A model generated the notes under the pieces. It worked only from the letters and a program-made list of their open reading frames with translations. It did not search any database and was not told the origin of the DNA. The position numbers and the translations under genes are program-made. From Intrasporangiaceae bacterium (GTDB lineage: Bacteria > Actinomycetota > Actinomycetes > Actinomycetales > Dermatophilaceae), in the NCBI GenBank assembly GCA_021324575.1, contig JAJPIW010000077.1, positions 1 to 64,000 on the forward strand: DNA of 64,000 nucleotides. Direction: 5' to 3'. Below are positions 18,942-29,978 of this stretch, in pieces (position 1 is the first letter of the stretch; each line of letters opens with the position of its first letter).

Positions 18942-18998
18942 ACACGGTGACTGGGCGGCCGAGGCCAACTGTCGGTGGACGCACCTACTGTTCTGGCC

Positions 18999-20387
18999 AT
19001 GGCGACCAAGACACCCCGACCGACCGGCTATCGGTGCGCCGAGTGCGGCTGGACCACGGTCAAGTGGGTCGGCCGCTGCGGTGAGTGCCAGGCCTGGGGC
19101 ACCGTCGGTGAGGTGGGCGGCCCCACCGCGGCGCGCACGACCGCGGCGGCCGCGGTGGCCCGTCCCGCGGTGCCGATCGGGGAGGTCGACGCCACGCACG
19201 CCGTGGCCCGCTCGACCGGCGTCTCGGAGTTCGACCGGGTGGTCGGCGGCGGGCTCGTGCCCGGTGCCGTCGTCCTCGTCGCCGGCGAGCCCGGCATCGG
19301 CAAGTCCACGCTGCTCCTCGACGTGGCCGCCCGGGCCGCGCGCTCCGGCGAGGGCCGGCGCGTCCTCTACGTGAGCGGCGAGGAGTCGGCCGCCCAGGTC
19401 CGCGCCCGGGCTGAGCGGATCGAGGCCATGGCCCGCACTCTCTACCTTGCCGCCGAGACCGACCTGGCGACCGTGCTCGGCCAGATCGAGGCCATCCAAC
19501 CCGAGCTCGTCATCGTCGACTCGGTCCAGACCATCGCCAGCGGCGAGGTCGACGGCTCCGCCGGCAACGTCACCCAGGTCCGCGAGGTGGCGGCGTCGCT
19601 CATCCAGGTCGCCAAGTCGCGCGGCATCGCGGTGCTCCTCGTCGGCCACGTGACCAAGGACGGCTCGATCGCCGGCCCGCGCGTCCTGGAGCACCTCGTC
19701 GACGTCGTCGTCGCCTTCGAGGGCGACCGGCACTCGCGACTGCGGCTCGTCCGGGCCGTCAAGAACCGCTACGGCCCGACCGACGAGGTCGGCTGCTTCG
19801 ACCTGTCCGACATCGGCATCGTCGGGCTCGACGACCCGAGCGGGCTGTTCCTCTCCAGCCGGACCCGCGAGGTCGCCGGGTCCTGCGTGACGGTGACCCT
19901 GGAGGGGCGCCGCCCGCTGCCGACCGAGATCCAGGCCCTCGTCGCCCCGAGCCCGGCCCAGACCCCCAAGCGAGCCACGCACGGCCTGGACGCGTCCCGG
20001 GTCGCGATGGTGATCGCCGTCCTCACCCGCCGGGCCCACGCCCCGCTCACCGGGCAGGAGGCCTACCTGTCGACAGTCGGCGGGGTCCGCGTCACCGAGC
20101 CGGCCGCCGACCTGGCCATCGCCCTGTCCCTCGCCTCGGCGATCCTCGACCGGCCGGTCGCCACCACGTCGTTCGCCTTCGGCGAGGTCGGGCTCGCCGG
20201 AGACGTGCGGCCGGTCACCGGACCGCACCGGCGGCTCGGTGAGGCCGCCCGGCTCGGCTTCACCACGGCATACGTGCCGGTCGGCGTTCTCGGTGCCGGG
20301 CCGGTCCCCACCGGGATGGAGGTGGTCGAGGTGCCCGACGTATCCACCGCGGTTCGGCACGCGATCGGGGCGCACTCCCCCCGTTAG
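18999..20387 (+). CDS. radA: DNA repair protein RadA
   Basis: A 462-aa RecA-like ATPase that promotes branch migration in recombinational repair. The N-terminal C4 zinc finger is YRCAECGW...GRCGECQAW (about residues 12-35), Walker A is GEPGIGKSTLL, and the RadA-specific KNRYG motif is present (VRAVKNRYGP). The C-terminal third is the Lon-protease-like domain (GQEAYLSTVGGVRVTEPAADLAIALSLAS). The ATG at 18999 (MATKTPRP) is the family start; an earlier in-frame ATG adds 8 residues. It is followed after 38 bases by disA, a pairing that is common in actinobacteria and firmicutes. Confidence 0.96.
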   Translation: MATKTPRPTGYRCAECGWTTVKWVGRCGECQAWGTVGEVGGPTAARTTAAAAVARPAVPIGEVDATHAVARSTGVSEFDRVVGGGLVPGAVVLVAGEPGIGKSTLLLDVAARAARSGEGRRVLYVSGEESAAQVRARAERIEAMARTLYLAAETDLATVLGQIEAIQPELVIVDSVQTIASGEVDGSAGNVTQVREVAASLIQVAKSRGIAVLLVGHVTKDGSIAGPRVLEHLVDVVVAFEGDRHSRLRLVRAVKNRYGPTDEVGCFDLSDIGIVGLDDPSGLFLSSRTREVAGSCVTVTLEGRRPLPTEIQALVAPSPAQTPKRATHGLDASRVAMVIAVLTRRAHAPLTGQEAYLSTVGGVRVTEPAADLAIALSLASAILDRPVATTSFAFGEVGLAGDVRPVTGPHRRLGEAARLGFTTAYVPVGVLGAGPVPTGMEVVEVPDVSTAVRHAIGAHSPR

Positions 20388-20425
20388 ACTCGGGCCACCA
20401 CCCGACGACGACCAAGGCGGACCGA

Positions 20426-21499
20426 GTGCAGCACAGCGACGACGAGTTGCTCCGGCACACCCTCGCAGCCGTCGCCCCTGGCACCGAGCTGCGCGACGGG
20501 CTCGCACGCATCCTCCGGGGCCGCACCGGCGCCCTCATCGTCCTCGGCCAGGACAAGCTCGTCGACCAGATCGCCACCGGTGGTTTCCCGCTCGACATCG
20601 AGTTCTCGGCGACCCGGCTGCGCGAGCTGGCCAAGATGGACGGCGCCGTCGTCACCGACCGCGACGTGACCCGCATCGTCCGCGCCGCGACCCAGCTGCT
20701 CCCCGACCCGAGCATCGAGACGAGCGAGTCCGGCACCCGGCACCGCACCGCCGAGCGGGTCGCCAAGCAGACCGGCTACCCCGTCGTCTCGGTGAGCCAG
20801 TCGATGCGGATCGTCGCCCTCTACGTCGGCGGCCGCCGGGTCGTCCTGGAGGACTCCAGCCAGATCCTGTCGCGCGGCAACCAGGCCCTGCAGACCCTCG
20901 AGCGCTACAAGGCCCGCCTCGACGAGGTGACCGGCACCCTCTCGGCCCTGGAGATCGAGGACCTGGTCAGCGTCCGAGATGTCGCGAGCGTCCTGCAGCG
21001 GCTGGAGATGGTCCGCCGGATCAAGGAGGAGATCGCCGACTACGTCCTCCAGCTCGGCGTCGACGGCCGGTTGCTCAGCCTCCAGCTCGAGGAGCTCACC
21101 GGCGGGCTCACCGACGACCTGGCCTGGGTCATCCGCGACTACGTCACCGAGGGGCGCGGCGTCACGGTCGAGGGCGCGATCGCCAGCCTCCAGGCGCTCG
21201 ACTCCGCCGAGCTGCTCGACCTCGCGGCCGGCGCCAAGGCGCTCGGCTTCACGGTGATCGGCGACGCCCTCGACGCGACGGTCTCCCCTCTCGGCTACCG
21301 GCTGCTCTCCAAGGTTCCCCGGCTGCCGGGCGCCATCGTGGACCGTCTCGTGGAGCACTTCGGCGGCCTCCAGAAGCTGTTGGCAGCCGGCGTCGACGAC
21401 CTCATGGACGTCGACGGCGTCGGTGAGGGGCGCGCCCGTCTGGTCCGCGAGGGCCTGTCCCGCCTGGCCGAGACGAGCATCCTGGAGCGGTACGTCTGA
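20426..21499 (+). CDS. disA: diadenylate cyclase / DNA integrity scanning protein DisA
   Basis: Makes cyclic di-AMP from two ATP and scans DNA for branched structures, which inhibit it. In the 357-aa protein the DAC domain (about 1-145) shows LAKMDGAVV (the DGA motif) and SGTRHRTAERV (the RHR motif), both needed for catalysis. The middle is helical, and the C-terminal helix-hairpin-helix domain includes LMDVDGVGEGRARLVREGL. The start is GTG at 20426. It is downstream of radA and its TGA overlaps the proposed CTG start of mutY. c-di-AMP targets such as the TrkA-type protein at 6.5 kb could be linked functionally; that is inference. Confidence 0.96.
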   Translation: MQHSDDELLRHTLAAVAPGTELRDGLARILRGRTGALIVLGQDKLVDQIATGGFPLDIEFSATRLRELAKMDGAVVTDRDVTRIVRAATQLLPDPSIETSESGTRHRTAERVAKQTGYPVVSVSQSMRIVALYVGGRRVVLEDSSQILSRGNQALQTLERYKARLDEVTGTLSALEIEDLVSVRDVASVLQRLEMVRRIKEEIADYVLQLGVDGRLLSLQLEELTGGLTDDLAWVIRDYVTEGRGVTVEGAIASLQALDSAELLDLAAGAKALGFTVIGDALDATVSPLGYRLLSKVPRLPGAIVDRLVEHFGGLQKLLAAGVDDLMDVDGVGEGRARLVREGLSRLAETSILERYV

Positions 21500-22401
21500 G
21501 CCGCGCCCTCCGCTCGTCCCACCCCTCGGGTCCGGCGACCCTGCACGAACCGATCCTGGCCTGGTATGCCGCGAACGCGCGCGACCTGCCGTGGCGCCGA
21601 CCCGACTGCTCACCGTGGGGCGTCTTCGTCTCCGAGATCATGGCCCAGCAGACCCCGCTCTCCCGGGTCGAGCCGCTGTGGCGTGAGTGGATGGAGCGAT
21701 GGCCGACGCCGGCGGCGCTCGCGGCCGCCCCGCCCGGTGAGGCGGTCCGGCACTGGGGCCGGCTCGGCTACCCGAGACGGGCATTGCGCCTGCACGCCGC
21801 AGCGGTGGCCATGGTTCGTGACCACGGTGGCGAGGTACCCGATACCGAGGCCGGCCTGCGCGCGCTGCCCGGGGTGGGCGCCTACACCGCCGCCGCGGTC
21901 GCCGCGTTCGCGTTCGGGCTGCGCACGACGGTGGTCGACACCAACGTCCGACGCGTCCTCGTCCGGGCGCTGGACGGCGAAGCCCAGGCGGCGCCCTCGC
22001 TGACGGCGTACGAGCGCGACCTCGCCGAGTCGGCGGTGCCGTCCGGCCGTGCCGCCTCCGCGGTCTGGAACGTCGCCGTCATGGAGCTCGGCGCCCTGGT
22101 CTGCACCGCCCGTATGCCGCGGTGCGAGGCCTGCCCGATCGCGGACCGGTGCGCGTGGCTGGCAGCCGGGCGACCGGCATACGACGGACCACCGCGACGC
22201 GGACAGGGCTACGAAGGCACCGACCGGCAGGTGCGCGGCCGGATCCTCGCCCTGCTTCGCGAGGCCACGAAACCCTTGTCGCGCAGCGAGTTCGACGGCT
22301 GCGCGCCGGAGTCGGGAACCGTCGACCGCTGCCTCGACGGGCTGGTGGCCGACGGGCTCGTCGAGCCGCTCGCGCGCTCCCGCTTCCGCCTCCCGGCCTG
22401 A
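21496..22401 (+). CDS. mutY: A/G-specific adenine glycosylase MutY, probable CTG start
   Basis: Removes adenine mispaired with 8-oxoguanine. The 301-aa product contains the catalytic-helix motif SEIMAQQTPLSRV with its Glu, an HhH motif (LPGVGAYTAAAVAAFAFG), VVDTNVRRVL with the catalytic Asp, and a 4Fe-4S cluster loop with C-x6-C-x2-C-x5-C spacing (CTARMPRCEACPIADRC). The first ATG in frame (21640) would cut off LPWRRPDCSPWGVFVSE and the catalytic Glu, so it cannot be the start. No ATG, GTG or TTG lies upstream in frame. A CTG at 21496 overlaps the disA stop (CTGA) and has GGAG 8-9 bases upstream, so translation from CTG is the best reading. Confidence 0.88.
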   Translation: MSRALRSSHPSGPATLHEPILAWYAANARDLPWRRPDCSPWGVFVSEIMAQQTPLSRVEPLWREWMERWPTPAALAAAPPGEAVRHWGRLGYPRRALRLHAAAVAMVRDHGGEVPDTEAGLRALPGVGAYTAAAVAAFAFGLRTTVVDTNVRRVLVRALDGEAQAAPSLTAYERDLAESAVPSGRAASAVWNVAVMELGALVCTARMPRCEACPIADRCAWLAAGRPAYDGPPRRGQGYEGTDRQVRGRILALLREATKPLSRSEFDGCAPESGTVDRCLDGLVADGLVEPLARSRFRLPA

Positions 22402-22439
22402 GCTCTCCCTCCGGCAGCCGCCGGCGGGCGGGTGGCCGG

Positions 22440-23909
22440 CTAGACGACGAGGTTGAGCAGCAGCACGCAGGCCAGCCCGACGACCGAGATCACCGTCTCC
22501 ATGACCGACCACGACTTGATCGTCTGGCCCACGGTGAGCCCGAAGTACTCCTTGACCAGCCAGAAGCCGGCGTCGTTGACGTGGCTGAAGAACAGCGACC
22601 CGGCGCCGATCGCGAGCACCAGCAGGGCGAGGTGCGGCTTGTCGAGCGAGGTCGACAGTGGCGCCACGATGCCGGCCGCGGTGATCGTCGCGACGGTCGC
22701 CGACCCCGTCGCCAGCCGGATCCCGACGGCGACGAGCCACCCGAGCACGAGCGCCGAGATGCCCGCGCTCTTGGCCATGTCGCCGATCACGTTGCCGACA
22801 CCGGCGTCGACGAGCATCTGCTTGAAGCCACCGCCGGCAGCGACGATGAGCATGATGCCGGCGATGCCGGGCAGGGCGCCGCCCACGGTCTTCTCGATCT
22901 GGTTCTTCTTCATGCCCGACCCTGCACCGAGCAGAGCCATGGCCACGAGGACCGCGAGAAGCAGCGCGATCGCCGGCTCGCCGAGCCAGGTGAAGAAGGT
23001 CCGGACGCCGCTCTTCTCATCGAGCGTGAGCTCGGCGACGGTGCGCGCCAGCATGAGCAGAACCGGCAGCGTGATGCAGAAGATCGCCGCGCCGAAGCCG
23101 GCCCGCTTGGTAAGGCGCGGCGCGTCCGAGGCGATGCCCTGGGTGCCCACGAGGCCCCCGGCCGGAGCCGAACCGGCGGCGCCGGGAGCGTGGACCGGGA
23201 CCCACACGTCGATGAACCGGGCCAGCAGCGGGCCGGCGATGATCAGCGTGGGGATGGCGACGATCAGCCCGAACAGGAGCACGAGGCCGACGTCGGCGTT
23301 GAGGTTGGCGATCGCGGCGAGCGGGCCGGGGTGGGGCGGGATGAACCCGTGGAGCACCGAGAGACCGGCGAGGGCCGGGATGCCGACCTTCATGATCGAG
23401 ATGTCGAACTTGCGGGCCACCATGATGACGACCGGGACGAGCAGGACGACGCCGATCTCGAAGAAGAGCGGGATGCCGATGATCGCGGCGATGAGCGCCA
23501 TCGCCCACGGCAGCTTGTTCTTGCCGACGCTGCCCACGATCTTGTCCACGATCTGCTCGGCCCCGCCGCTGTCGGTGAGCAGCTTGCCGATCATCGCGCC
23601 GAGGGCGATGAGCAGACCCACCGAGCCCGAGGTGTTGCCGAACCCCTTGACGAAGCTGGTCAGGATCGCCTCCGGCGCCACGGCCGCCACCGCCCCCATG
23701 ACCGCCGCGCCGATCATCAGGGCCAGGAAGGCGTGGAACTTGGCCCAGGTGATGAGCAGGACCACGGCGGCGATGCCGATGACGGCCGCGAGGAGCAACT
23801 GGGTGTTGCCGGCCGTGGTGATCTTGTCGGCAGCGGCAACGCCGGTGGCACCGACGGCACGGGCGTCCCCGGCGAGCTGCGCCACCGGGTGGGCGAGTTG
23901 GGCGCTCAT
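22440..23909 (-). CDS. gntP: gluconate permease, GntP family
   Basis: A 489-aa integral membrane proton symporter of the GntP family with about 12-14 hydrophobic segments. Family blocks include FVKGFGNTSGSVGLLIALGAMIGKLL, FFEIGVVLLVPVV, GFIPPHPGPLAAI and SHVNDAGFWLVKEYFGLTVGQT near the C terminus. It imports gluconate or a related sugar acid. The gluconokinase gene overlaps its start by 4 bases, so the pair forms a gntK-gntP operon for gluconate use. No GntR-type regulator is visible in the window. It converges on mutY, with 38 bases between the stops. Confidence 0.93.
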   Translation of the reverse strand: MSAQLAHPVAQLAGDARAVGATGVAAADKITTAGNTQLLLAAVIGIAAVVLLITWAKFHAFLALMIGAAVMGAVAAVAPEAILTSFVKGFGNTSGSVGLLIALGAMIGKLLTDSGGAEQIVDKIVGSVGKNKLPWAMALIAAIIGIPLFFEIGVVLLVPVVIMVARKFDISIMKVGIPALAGLSVLHGFIPPHPGPLAAIANLNADVGLVLLFGLIVAIPTLIIAGPLLARFIDVWVPVHAPGAAGSAPAGGLVGTQGIASDAPRLTKRAGFGAAIFCITLPVLLMLARTVAELTLDEKSGVRTFFTWLGEPAIALLLAVLVAMALLGAGSGMKKNQIEKTVGGALPGIAGIMLIVAAGGGFKQMLVDAGVGNVIGDMAKSAGISALVLGWLVAVGIRLATGSATVATITAAGIVAPLSTSLDKPHLALLVLAIGAGSLFFSHVNDAGFWLVKEYFGLTVGQTIKSWSVMETVISVVGLACVLLLNLVV

Positions 23910-24478
23910 GCGCGATGTCCTTCCTGGACGTCGGAGGGGTCGGCGAGGGAGAGAGCCGCCAGGACGCGGGCGAGGACCTCGGGGGCGCTGCCCTCGACCG
24001 AGACGACGACGCTGCCCCGGGCCAGCTCTTCGGGAGCCAGAGGCTCAAGGGTCTCGAACTGGCTGTGCAGCAACGAGCTCGGCATGAAGTGGCCCTCGCG
24101 GTGGCCCATCCGGTCGCCGACGAGCGACTCCGGCGCGATGAGGTGGAGGAACCGAACCTCCGGCCCGGCTTCGCGGAGCAGGTCGCGATAGACGACCTTC
24201 AAGGCCGAGCAGGTCACCACCGAGCTGTGTCCGGCCGCGATCTCCTCGGCCATCCAGTCGCGCAGGAGGCGCAGCCAGGGCCAACGGTCCTCGTCGGTGA
24301 GCGGTGTGCCGGCGTGCATCTTGGCGATGTTGGCCTCGGGATGGAAGGCGTCGCCCTCCGCGAACTGCCATCCCATGATCGTCGACAGGCCCTTGGCGAC
24401 GGTCGACTTGCCCACCCCCGAGACGCCCATCACGATCACGACATCGGGTTCGTGCCTGCCCTGCGTCGGACCAGTCAT
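23906..24478 (-). CDS. gntK: gluconokinase
   Basis: A 190-aa P-loop kinase that phosphorylates gluconate to 6-phosphogluconate for the pentose phosphate or Entner-Doudoroff route. Walker A is MGVSGVGKST, followed by the gluconokinase signature FAEGDAFHPEANIAKMHAGTPLTDEDRWPWL and CSALKVVYRDLLR. The ATG at 24478 follows an octamer copy (24488-24495), which on the coding strand reads CGGCATACAGT and could supply a -10 (TACAGT). It overlaps gntP by 4 bases. Confidence 0.95.
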   Translation of the reverse strand: MTGPTQGRHEPDVVIVMGVSGVGKSTVAKGLSTIMGWQFAEGDAFHPEANIAKMHAGTPLTDEDRWPWLRLLRDWMAEEIAAGHSSVVTCSALKVVYRDLLREAGPEVRFLHLIAPESLVGDRMGHREGHFMPSSLLHSQFETLEPLAPEELARGSVVVSVEGSAPEVLARVLAALSLADPSDVQEGHRA

Positions 24479-24571
24479 GATCCGACTGTATGCCGGTGAC
24501 CCACCGGCGGCGACCGGTACGCACCGCCCATTCCCCGCCTCCCGCGGCACACCGAGCGGCGCGTGCAGAAT

Positions 24572-26950
24572 ATGCGCATGCGGGGGACACCTGGGGCCGT
24601 CGTGGCCGGTCGCGCGGCCACGATGACAGTCGCGACGGTCGCCGCCGCCGTGGTCCTCGGAGCCAGCACACCGGCATACGCCGACAACGGGCTGGGCATC
24701 CGGTCCGACAACCGCTACGTCGTCGACCCCGCGCACTCACGGGTCAAGGGCACGCTGCGGATCACCCTGTCCAACGACACCCCCGACCAGTCGAGCAGCC
24801 AGGGCACCCGCCGCTACTACTACGTCGGGTTCACCGTGCCCGTGCCGGCCGGTGCCAAGGACGTGGTCGCGATGTCCGGCGGCTCGCGGCTGGGCGTGTC
24901 CTACCTTGCCAGCAAGGACCCGAGCACGAAGTTCGCCCGGCTGGCCTTCCCGTCACACCTGTACTACGGCCAGACCCGGTCCATCACGGTCACCTTCACC
25001 GTGTCCGGTGCGGCGCCCCGGTCCAAGAACCAGACGAGGATAGGACCGGGGCACGCGACGTTCGCCGTCGACGGGGTCGGCGACCCGGGGCGGACAAGAG
25101 TCGAGGTCGACCTGCCCTCGACGATGACCTGGGACAGCACGAGCGACGACTTCATCCAGACCACCTCGAACGGGCAGCGCTGGCTGGTCGCGACGAAGAA
25201 CAACTACAACGGCGAGATCTGGGCGATCGTGTCCGCCCGGGACAAGGCCATCGCCAAGGGTCATCCGGTCCGGGCCGGCGGGACGACCTTCACCGTCGTG
25301 CCCTTCCCCGACGACCCGGCCTGGTCGACCTTCGCCGACAAGAACCTCAAGGCCGGCTTCCCCGCGCTGGAGAAGCTCGTCGGCCAGCCGTGGCCGGGGG
25401 GCCTGTTGACCATCCGCGAGGACAGCAAGGTCAACGTCTACGGCTACGACGGCTGGTACGAAGCGGCCTCCGCCGAGATCGTCGTCGGTGAGGACCTGGA
25501 CCAGACCCTGCTGTTCCACGAGCTGTCCCACGCGTGGAGCTCCCAGGCCCACATCCAACCGCGGTGGGTCTACGAGGGCCTGGCCCAGGTGTTGGCCGAC
25601 CGCACCACAGCCGCCGTCGGCGGCAAGGTCGACGCGGCCCCGAAGGTTGCCCGCACGGCCAAGGGCGCGATCGTCCTCGACACCTGGACCAACCCGGCCG
25701 ACGGCCGGTCGGGCGCCGATGACGCCTACGCCTACCCGGCCTCCCACAAGGTGCTCACTGCCGCTCTCGCCGGCACGACGCCGGACCAGTTCCGAGCCAT
25801 CGTGGGTGGCATCGTCCGGTCCGAGGACCCCTACGACCGGCCCGGGGGCGAGAACGTCTCCGGCGCCCTCACGACGACGCACAGCCTGCTCGACCTGCTC
25901 GACAACCGAGGCGGCAACCCCGCGGCCGATGCGCTCTTCAAGCAGTGGGTCCTCCCGGCCGCCGACATCGCCCAGCTCCCCGCCCGCAGTGCCGCTCGCG
26001 CGACGTATGCCGCGATCGACGAGGCCGACGGGGCATGGCAGCCGCCGGTCGCCCTGCGGCGGGACATGTCCGGGTGGTCCTTCGACGACGTGGGTGCCCT
26101 GTTCACCAGGATCCAGCAGCTGGCCAGGCAGGCCCGCGCCATCCAGTCAGCCGCCGTGGCGGCCCACGTCCCGGTGCCGTCGGTCATCCGGTCCTCCTAC
26201 GAGGACGCCAGCGACGTCGGCGCCTTGACCACGCTCGCCACCGACCTGCCACAGGCGGCGTCGGCGGTCACGGCCGTGGGCGCTGCAGAGGCGGCCACGA
26301 AGGGGGCTACCAACCCGCTGGCCCGACTCGGCGCCTCGGTGACCTCCCTCGACAGCTCGACCGCCGCGGCCGCTCAGGACCTGGCCGGCGGGCACTACGC
26401 CGCCGCGACCCGCGCGGCGAAGGCCGCACGGGACAACGCCGGTCGGGCCACCCTCGTGGGCCTGGGGGTCCTCGTCGGCGGGCTGCTCCTGGTCGCCGCC
26501 CTCGGGCTGCTCGCGCGGCGCGTGGTGGCCCGCCTGCGGCGTCGGCGTGCGACCCGGGCGTCAGCCGTCGGGGTGCAGGACGCGCAGCATCCGGGTGTTG
26601 CCCAGGGTGTTGGGCTTGACCCGCTCCAGGTCGAGGAACTCGGCGACCCCCTCGTCATAGGACCGCAGCAGCTCGGCGTAGACCGCGGGCTCCACGGCCT
26701 GCCCCTCGATGGGCGCGAAGCCGTGCCGGCCGAAGAAGTCGGTCTCGAAGGTCAGGCAGAACAACCGCTCCAGGCCGAGGGCGAGCGCGTCGGCGACCAG
26801 CCGGTCGAGGATCCGCGCACCGACACCCAGCCCGTGGTGGTCGGCGTCGACGGCGAGGGTGCGCACCTCGCCGAGGTCCTCCCACAGCACGTGCAGGGCA
26901 CCACAGCCGACGATCCGGCCATCCACCTCGGCGACCCGGAACTCCGGTAG
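24572..26950 (+). CDS. secreted, membrane-anchored gluzincin-type metallopeptidase
   Basis: The N terminus is a signal peptide (hydrophobic AATMTVATVAAAVVLGA, AYADNG cleavage region). The zinc site is HELSHAW (about residue 315) with a downstream Glu in RWVYEGLAQ, the HExxH...E arrangement of M1-like peptidases. A single TM helix (VGLGVLVGGLLLVAALGLLA) and a basic stop-transfer RRVVARLRRRRATR lie near residues 630-665. The natural end would be about here (near 26560), but there is no stop. The frame continues to 26950, entirely antisense to the N-acetylglutamate synthase gene, for ~130 residues with no domain-like character. The start could be 24563 (GTG), 24572 or 24578. The substrate is unknown. 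Confidence 0.75.
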   Translation: MRMRGTPGAVVAGRAATMTVATVAAAVVLGASTPAYADNGLGIRSDNRYVVDPAHSRVKGTLRITLSNDTPDQSSSQGTRRYYYVGFTVPVPAGAKDVVAMSGGSRLGVSYLASKDPSTKFARLAFPSHLYYGQTRSITVTFTVSGAAPRSKNQTRIGPGHATFAVDGVGDPGRTRVEVDLPSTMTWDSTSDDFIQTTSNGQRWLVATKNNYNGEIWAIVSARDKAIAKGHPVRAGGTTFTVVPFPDDPAWSTFADKNLKAGFPALEKLVGQPWPGGLLTIREDSKVNVYGYDGWYEAASAEIVVGEDLDQTLLFHELSHAWSSQAHIQPRWVYEGLAQVLADRTTAAVGGKVDAAPKVARTAKGAIVLDTWTNPADGRSGADDAYAYPASHKVLTAALAGTTPDQFRAIVGGIVRSEDPYDRPGGENVSGALTTTHSLLDLLDNRGGNPAADALFKQWVLPAADIAQLPARSAARATYAAIDEADGAWQPPVALRRDMSGWSFDDVGALFTRIQQLARQARAIQSAAVAAHVPVPSVIRSSYEDASDVGALTTLATDLPQAASAVTAVGAAEAATKGATNPLARLGASVTSLDSSTAAAAQDLAGGHYAAATRAAKAARDNAGRATLVGLGVLVGGLLLVAALGLLARRVVARLRRRRATRASAVGVQDAQHPGVAQGVGLDPLQVEELGDPLVIGPQQLGVDRGLHGLPLDGREAVPAEEVGLEGQAEQPLQAEGERVGDQPVEDPRTDTQPVVVGVDGEGAHLAEVLPQHVQGTTADDPAIHLGDPELR

Positions 26951-27121
26951 CGCCTCGTAGAACGCCACCGCCTCCTTGTTGAGCAGGACTCTCGCCTCGG
27001 CAAGCGGCCGCACCAGCTCGCGGATCGCCCGCACGTCCGCTGCCCGGGCAGACCGCACGACGACGTCGGTCGGCGCGCTCACGTCGGGGGCGCCCGGGCT
27101 GGGAGGGCTGGCGGGAGTCAC
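26561..27121 (-). CDS. amino-acid N-acetyltransferase (short NAGS, ArgA-like)
   Basis: A GNAT-fold protein of about 186 aa resembling the short actinobacterial N-acetylglutamate synthase (Rv2747 type), which starts arginine synthesis. Motifs are VRSARAADVRAIRELVRPLAEARVLLNKE, VGCGALHVLWEDLGEVRTLAVDADHHGLGVGARIL (acetyl-CoA site), FCLTFETDFFGRHGFAPIEG, and a C-terminal LERVKPNTLGNTRMLRVL. The GTG at 27121 is favoured because TAGGCT lies 7 bases upstream, consistent with a leaderless mRNA; a second GTG at 27082 is possible. The whole 3' half overlaps the metallopeptidase ORF on the other strand. Confidence 0.88.
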   Translation of the reverse strand: MTPASPPSPGAPDVSAPTDVVVRSARAADVRAIRELVRPLAEARVLLNKEAVAFYEALPEFRVAEVDGRIVGCGALHVLWEDLGEVRTLAVDADHHGLGVGARILDRLVADALALGLERLFCLTFETDFFGRHGFAPIEGQAVEPAVYAELLRSYDEGVAEFLDLERVKPNTLGNTRMLRVLHPDG

Positions 27122-27153
27122 GCCGGAAAGCCTAGTGACGGGACCAGACGCAC

Positions 27154-27209
27154 GTATGCCGCGGGGCCGGGTCCGGAGATGATCTCCGGGACCCGGCCCC
27201 ACGGCATAC
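27154..27209 (-). terminator. clpC terminator framed by GTATGCCG octamers
   Basis: A near-perfect ~27-bp inverted repeat with a tiny loop lies 21 bases beyond the clpC stop. The outer ends of both arms are the octamer (GTATGCCG at 27154-27161, CGGCATAC at 27202-27209), followed inward by GGGGCCGGGTCC/GGACCCGGCCCC and GGAGAT/ATCTCC. There is no T-tract. It almost certainly ends clpC transcription. Confidence 0.8.
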
Positions 27210-27230
27210 AGGATGGTCGTGCCCGAACGG

Positions 27231-29768
<2,538 letters not shown>

Positions 29769-29780
29769 TGACTTGGCTCC

Positions 29781-29815
29781 CTACTTGTCGAGTCACCTCG
29801 ATGCTACTTGTCGAG
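29781..29815 (-). promoter_or_regulatory. direct repeats upstream of clpC
   Basis: The 12-mer CTACTTGTCGAG occurs at 29781-29792 and again at 29804-29815, 23 bases apart centre to centre (about two helical turns), immediately upstream of the clpC ribosome binding site. On the coding strand it reads CTCGACAAGTAG. The spacing suggests cooperative binding of a regulator. It does not clearly match the ClgR box I know, so the factor is unidentified. Confidence 0.5.
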
Positions 29816-29978
29816 CCTGTCAGCCGGATGTTCCATTTCGGTTACCGGGCCGTCGCGACAGGCGACATCTCTTCGTGGCGTCCAACGCGGCATACGGGCT
29901 GAGGTGTTCCCGGCTTTGAGTCCGGTGGGCTCATGTTCGCCGACAGCGGATCCCGTATGCCGCGCGCCCGGGTCTCCC

